This document shows positions 10,491-13,168 of a stretch of 13,168 nt of DNA, one piece after another. The stretch spans positions 1 to 13,168 of the forward strand of contig DASVDK010000204.1 of assembly GCA_036381125.1 (NCBI GenBank), given 5' to 3'. Made by a program: the position numbers and the translations under genes. The notes beneath the pieces are model-generated. The model made no database searches, was not told where the DNA came from, and saw nothing but the letters and a program-made list of their open reading frames with translations. This stretch comes from DASVDK01 sp036381125 [NCBI: Thermodesulfobacteriota bacterium] (GTDB taxonomy: Bacteria; DASVDK01). Numbering within the stretch: position 1 is the stretch's first letter; every line of letters begins with the position of its first letter.

Positions 10491-10526
10491 CGGAGAACGC
10501 GTGCGGGCAGACCCCAGCGTTCTCCG
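10491..10526. repeat. Perfect 10-bp inverted repeat between converging genes (possible terminator stem)
   Basis: CGGAGAACGC (10491-10500) and GCGTTCTCCG (10517-10526) are exact reverse complements with a 16-base loop. It lies between the stops of the DtxR-family gene (plus) and the hydrolase gene (minus), where a shared terminator is expected. Neither strand has a T-run after the stem, so a standard intrinsic terminator is not supported. It may instead be part of the REP-like repeat unit that overlaps it. Confidence 0.45.
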
Positions 10527-10554
10527 GCCTGGAAAATGGAAAGGCCTGACCCCA
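10492..10554. repeat. Two related REP-like units ending in GACCCCA
   Basis: Two similar stretches, 10492-10516 and 10531-10554 (25 and 24 bases), each begin GGARAA and end CWGACCCCA, in the same orientation with their ends 38 bases apart. On the minus strand each reads TGGGGTC first. From memory, TGGGGTC-initiated repeats of this kind occur between genes in several high-GC genomes and are sometimes linked to REP-associated (RAYT) transposases; this could not be searched. No transposase is present. With the adjoining 10-bp inverted repeat they account for most of the 173-base gap 10389-10561. The first 100 bases of that gap hold nothing I can name. Confidence 0.4.
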
Positions 10555-10561
10555 TCATGGG

Positions 10562-11431
10562 CTAGGCCCGGCCGAGCGCGGCGCCGAGGGCCTCGAGGAA
10601 CGCGTCGGGCTGCTCGATGGGCGGGTCGTCGGCCGCGTCCTCGACGACACGGAGCGGCCATCCGTAGCGGTCGCTCGCGGCCTCGGCGACGGCCAGGGGC
10701 GTCGCGCGGTCGTGGCGCCCCCAGATCAGGGTCGTCGGGACCGTGATCCGTGCGAGATCGGCCGGCGGGATCGCCGGCATGCCGAACTGCTCCATGAGAC
10801 CGCGCTGAGCGGCCTTCAGGTCCGCCGCGTTGGCGCGGTCCAGGTTGTAGGCCCTGAGCCGGTCCCAGCGCTCGCCCATCCGTTCGCGCAGGCCATCCAG
10901 GTCGAAGGCGCACTGCCGCCAGAGACGGTCGTGCGTCTCCGCGGTCGGCTGCGCGACGAACTCGGCCAGGGCATGCCCGAACGCCGGCTCGGGGCGGAAG
11001 GGCACCAGGCCGAGCGTGTCCACGAGCACCAGCCGACCGAGCCGGTCGCCCCGGTCGCCGGCAAAGCGGATCGCGACGGCGCCGCCCAACGTCTGCCCCA
11101 CCAGCGCGGGCGGCGTCTCGCAGGTCTGCTCGATCAGCTCCCCCACCCACGCCGACACGCGAGCGGGGTCCGGCGGACCGTCGGTCGCCCCCGACGCGCC
11201 GTGGCCCGGCAGGTCCGGGGCGACCACGCGATGGGTCGTCGCCAGGGCCGGGATCACCCGCATCCAGTGCGCGGCGTACGCTCCGGGGCCGTGCAGCAGG
11301 ACCAGCGGCGGTCCCACGCCCCCCTCGAGCACGGCGGTCGAGACGCCCGCGAGCGTGAGCCGCCGCTCCGTGATCGGCAGTCCGGCCAGCACCCGTTGCC
11401 GGGTCGTCGTGTGCGTGTGCGCATCGGTCAT
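10562..11431 (-). CDS. Alpha/beta-hydrolase-fold protein with altered catalytic triad
   Basis: This encodes 289 residues; the ATG at 11431 has GAGGAGG 5 bases upstream. The fold is recognisable from the oxyanion-hole motif LLHGPGAYAAHW at 45-56, APDLPGHGASG at 71-81, the nucleophile elbow region LVGQTLGGAVAIRFA at 110-124, LVDTLGL at 136-142, LIWGRHDRATP at 235-245, and VVEDAADDPPIEQPDAF at 262-278. In active relatives the elbow is GxSxG, but here residue 114 is Thr (codon ACG, one base from TCG). In relatives the last motif is EDAGHxPxxEQP, but here the His position is Asp268. Only the acid Asp241 remains. Hydrolysis by the usual mechanism is therefore unlikely, and a ligand-binding or partner-binding role is possible. 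It has no signal peptide, so it should be cytoplasmic. It lies downstream of a LuxR-type regulator on the same strand. Fold call firm; function unknown. Confidence 0.88.
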   Translation of the reverse strand: MTDAHTHTTTRQRVLAGLPITERRLTLAGVSTAVLEGGVGPPLVLLHGPGAYAAHWMRVIPALATTHRVVAPDLPGHGASGATDGPPDPARVSAWVGELIEQTCETPPALVGQTLGGAVAIRFAGDRGDRLGRLVLVDTLGLVPFRPEPAFGHALAEFVAQPTAETHDRLWRQCAFDLDGLRERMGERWDRLRAYNLDRANAADLKAAQRGLMEQFGMPAIPPADLARITVPTTLIWGRHDRATPLAVAEAASDRYGWPLRVVEDAADDPPIEQPDAFLEALGAALGRA

Positions 11432-11436
11432 GGCGT

Positions 11437-11443
11437 CCTCCTC
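11437..11443 (-). promoter_or_regulatory. Ribosome binding site fixing the hydrolase start
   Basis: On the minus strand GAGGAGG lies 5 bases before the ATG at 11431. This sets the start there and not at the in-frame start about 105 bases further upstream (11536), whose extra residues are Arg/Pro-rich and have no family counterpart. Confidence 0.6.
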
Positions 11444-11552
11444 GAGCCCACGTCCGCGGATCGGCTTCCGCAGTCGACGGAACGATGGAGACGCTACGAC
11501 AGGAGGCCGCGGCCCCGCATCCGGAGAACTCCCCAATTTCTCGCCGGCGGGC

Positions 11553-11580
11553 GGCGTGGGTGGTTTTCCCCATGGCGTGG
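11553..11580 (-). promoter_or_regulatory. Direct heptamer repeat CCACGCC, possible regulator binding site
   Basis: On the minus strand CCACGCC occurs at 11580-11574 and 11559-11553, 21 bases apart (two helical turns), with an A-rich centre containing GGGGAAAACC. It lies just after the LuxR-type gene stop and about 120 bases upstream of the hydrolase start. The spacing and position suit a site for a LuxR/NarL-type dimer driving the hydrolase gene. The repeat is short and GC-rich, so chance is not excluded. The rest of the 11432-11590 gap shows no clear terminator. Confidence 0.28.
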
Positions 11581-11590
11581 CCGGGGAACG

Positions 11591-13168
11591 TCAGACGAGC
11601 CCGTGCTCGTAGGCGTACGCCGTCGCGGCGGCTCGCGACGGGACGCCGAGCTTGGTGAAGATGTTGCTCGCGTGCCGGTCGACCGTCTTCTCGCTCACGC
11701 AGAGCTCGTCGGCGATGCTCCGGTTCGTCCTGCCGGTGGCCATCAGGCGGAGCACCTCGAGCTCGCGCGGGGAGAGGCCGTGACGATCGCGCGCCGGCCT
11801 CGCGTGTCCGGTCGGCGAGTCGACGCGGGCGAGGTCCGGTGCGGCGCCCAGTCGCTCGAACGTCGCGCGGGCCGCGTCCAGCTCCAGCCTGGCGCCGTCG
11901 TCGTCCCCGAGGGCGCGGCAGGCGAGCCCCGCCAGCTCACGGACCCGTGCAGCCAGGTAGGGCGCCTCGACCTCTCGCCAGACCTGCCAGGCGCGACGCA
12001 GCGGGCCGAGCGCCGCCCGAGGGTGGCCGTCGGCCAGCTCGACCGCCCCTCGGGCGTGCGCGGCCATCGCGCCGAGGACGCTCGTGCCGGTGCGCCGGGC
12101 GGTTTCCTCCAGCTCGCGGCAGGCGCCCCGCGCGTCCCGGACGTCCCCCGCGGCCAGCGCGATCTCGACGTACGCGGGGAGCAGCCTCGCGCGCTCGAGC
12201 CGGTCGGCCGCCGCGCTGGTGACGCGGCGGATGGCCGCCGCGGCCGCGTCGATGCGCCCCTGGGCCAGCCGCAGCAGCGCGAGGCCGGGCTGCGGCTCCC
12301 TTCCCCAGAGGCTGGCGCCTCCGTACGCCTCCTCGGCGGCCGCCCACTCGCCGCGCAAACGGTGGACCTCCGCCTGCTGGTAGAGCGCCGCGCCCGGAGG
12401 CTCCCGATCGATCCCTCGCGAGAAGCGCGCGCAGGCCCGACGCGCCTCCTCGATCGCGTCCCGCCAGGCGCCGTGAAGCTGCATGATCTCCGCGCGGTGC
12501 ACCAGGCAGGCGCCGGTGAAGGCGACCATCTGGGGCTGTCCGGCGCACCACCGCGCCAGCGCGGCGGTCCACTCGCACGCGCGGCGCAGCGCGTACACCC
12601 GCTGACAGCTGTCGATCACGCTGCAATAGACGAGGCCGGTCATGACGGGCGACAGCTCGCCCGCGGTGACCGACACCATGGCCTCGTCGAGGAGCGCGAG
12701 CCCCTCCTCGACCCGCCCCTGCCGTACGAGCGCCCGGCCCTGCAGGTGACGGGCGCAGGCCACGAGGTCGGCCTCCCCGAAGCGCTCCCCGATCTCGACG
12801 GCAACGGCCGCCTCGGCGTGCGCGGCCTCGCCGTCGCCGGCCTCGAGGCGCTGCTCCACCGCCGGCAGCAACAGGTAGCCGCGCTCGACGCAGTCGTGCG
12901 CCTCGCGGTCGACCAGCCGCCGGGCGCGCACGAGCCACCCGGTTGCGGGCCCCGTCTCCCCTCGGAGGAGGAGACGCAGCCCGAGCCAGAACGCGCAGCG
13001 GGCGGCGCGCGCGCCCTCGCCGGCATCGAGACAGGTGTGATGGGCGCGGTCGAGCGCCCTCACGTACTCGTCGTCGGAGCCGATCAGGAACGCGCAGACC
13101 GCGAGCCGCTCGAGATCCTCGACCCCCAGGGGCGACGCCTCGTCGGCACGCGCGAGCGCCTCGTAGGC
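11591..13168 (-). CDS. LuxR-type transcriptional regulator with TPR-like repeats (N-terminus outside window)
   Basis: The frame is open from the window edge to a stop at 11591-11593, giving at least 525 residues; the GTG at 13063 is internal, since family-like sequence (LGVEDLERLAVCAFLIGSDD) continues before it. Most of the protein is Ala/Arg/Leu-rich helical repeats of TPR type, for example ALVRQGRVEEGLALLDEA, AEVHRLRGEWAAAEEAYGG and LACRALGDDDGARLELDAA. The last 61 residues (DNA 11594-11776) are a LuxR/GerE helix-turn-helix: LSPRELEVLRLMATGRTNRS, then IADELCVSEKTVDRHASNIF and TKLGVPSRAAATAYAYEHGLV-type end. No receiver, PAS or NTPase motif is visible in the part present. Regulators of this build are cytoplasmic and thought to sense through the helical repeats, often by binding a partner. 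The downstream hydrolase-fold gene, 159 bases away on the same strand, is the obvious candidate target or partner. Confidence 0.88.
   Translation of the reverse strand, partial: AYEALARADEASPLGVEDLERLAVCAFLIGSDDEYVRALDRAHHTCLDAGEGARAARCAFWLGLRLLLRGETGPATGWLVRARRLVDREAHDCVERGYLLLPAVEQRLEAGDGEAAHAEAAVAVEIGERFGEADLVACARHLQGRALVRQGRVEEGLALLDEAMVSVTAGELSPVMTGLVYCSVIDSCQRVYALRRACEWTAALARWCAGQPQMVAFTGACLVHRAEIMQLHGAWRDAIEEARRACARFSRGIDREPPGAALYQQAEVHRLRGEWAAAEEAYGGASLWGREPQPGLALLRLAQGRIDAAAAAIRRVTSAAADRLERARLLPAYVEIALAAGDVRDARGACRELEETARRTGTSVLGAMAAHARGAVELADGHPRAALGPLRRAWQVWREVEAPYLAARVRELAGLACRALGDDDGARLELDAARATFERLGAAPDLARVDSPTGHARPARDRHGLSPRELEVLRLMATGRTNRSIADELCVSEKTVDRHASNIFTKLGVPSRAAATAYAYEHGLV

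Noticed and set aside
11432-11536. Longer start for the hydrolase at 11536
   Set aside because: The added 35 residues are Arg/Pro-rich without family counterpart, and GAGGAGG sits correctly for the ATG at 11431.
9558-11573. A 671-codon minus-strand frame spanning the DtxR-family gene and part of the hydrolase gene
   Set aside because: It runs across two real genes in the wrong frame or strand and shows no motif; both underlying genes have strong family matches.
13061-13063. GTG at 13063 as the true start of the LuxR-type regulator
   Set aside because: The frame stays open to the window edge with family-like helical sequence upstream, so the gene continues beyond 13168.

Overview
This window comes from a very GC-rich Gram-negative bacterium. 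It carries a TolC-type outer-membrane channel, an RND proton-driven pump with a lipoprotein adaptor, and a futalosine-pathway (menaquinone) gene. Base composition and gene content would fit a lineage such as Rokubacteria/Methylomirabilota, a deltaproteobacterium or an acidobacterium-like group. Nothing here fixes the phylum, so the lineage is an open inference.

Region 1 (2-8616, all plus strand) is a compact envelope-export cluster. In order it holds the C-terminal end of a TolC-family outer-membrane factor, a small secreted protein of unknown function, a lipoprotein membrane-fusion protein, a full-length HAE1/AcrB-like RND permease, a membrane-anchored MacA/HlyD-type adaptor, a MacB-like ATPase and a MacB-like permease (ATPase and permease as separate chains with an ATGA overlap). 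The genes are 4 to 47 bases apart or overlap. Two different energised inner-membrane engines (proton-driven RND and ATP-driven MacB type), each with its own adaptor, therefore sit beside one outer-membrane channel, and they may share it.

Region 2 (8664-10388, plus strand) holds mqnA (chorismate dehydratase, first step of the futalosine menaquinone route) and a DtxR/MntR-family metal-dependent repressor with an FeoA-like C-terminal domain. A TTAGG-N5-CCTAA palindrome just upstream of the repressor gene looks like an autoregulatory operator. By alignment from memory, the repressor's primary metal ligands are usable, but two of its three checked ancillary ligands are changed.

Region 3 (10389-10561) is the gap between converging genes. 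It holds a perfect 10-bp inverted repeat and two similar units ending in GACCCCA, which look like REP-type repeats.

Region 4 (10562-13168, minus strand) holds a large LuxR-type regulator built from TPR-like helical repeats (N-terminus beyond the window) and, downstream of it, an alpha/beta-hydrolase-fold protein. The hydrolase has Thr in place of the nucleophilic Ser and Asp in place of the catalytic His. A hydrolase fold with two of three triad residues altered, beside a regulator with no visible sensor domain, is the best candidate here for an undescribed sensing module.

Three gene-start regions carry the motif GCGCTA followed by YYMT (868-877, 5337-5346, 9555-9564), probably a GC-rich extended -10 element. 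In the first two it is placed so that transcription would begin at or next to the start codon, which suggests leaderless mRNAs. No rRNA, tRNA, CRISPR array, transposase or phage gene was seen, and no stretch over 300 bases lacks a gene.
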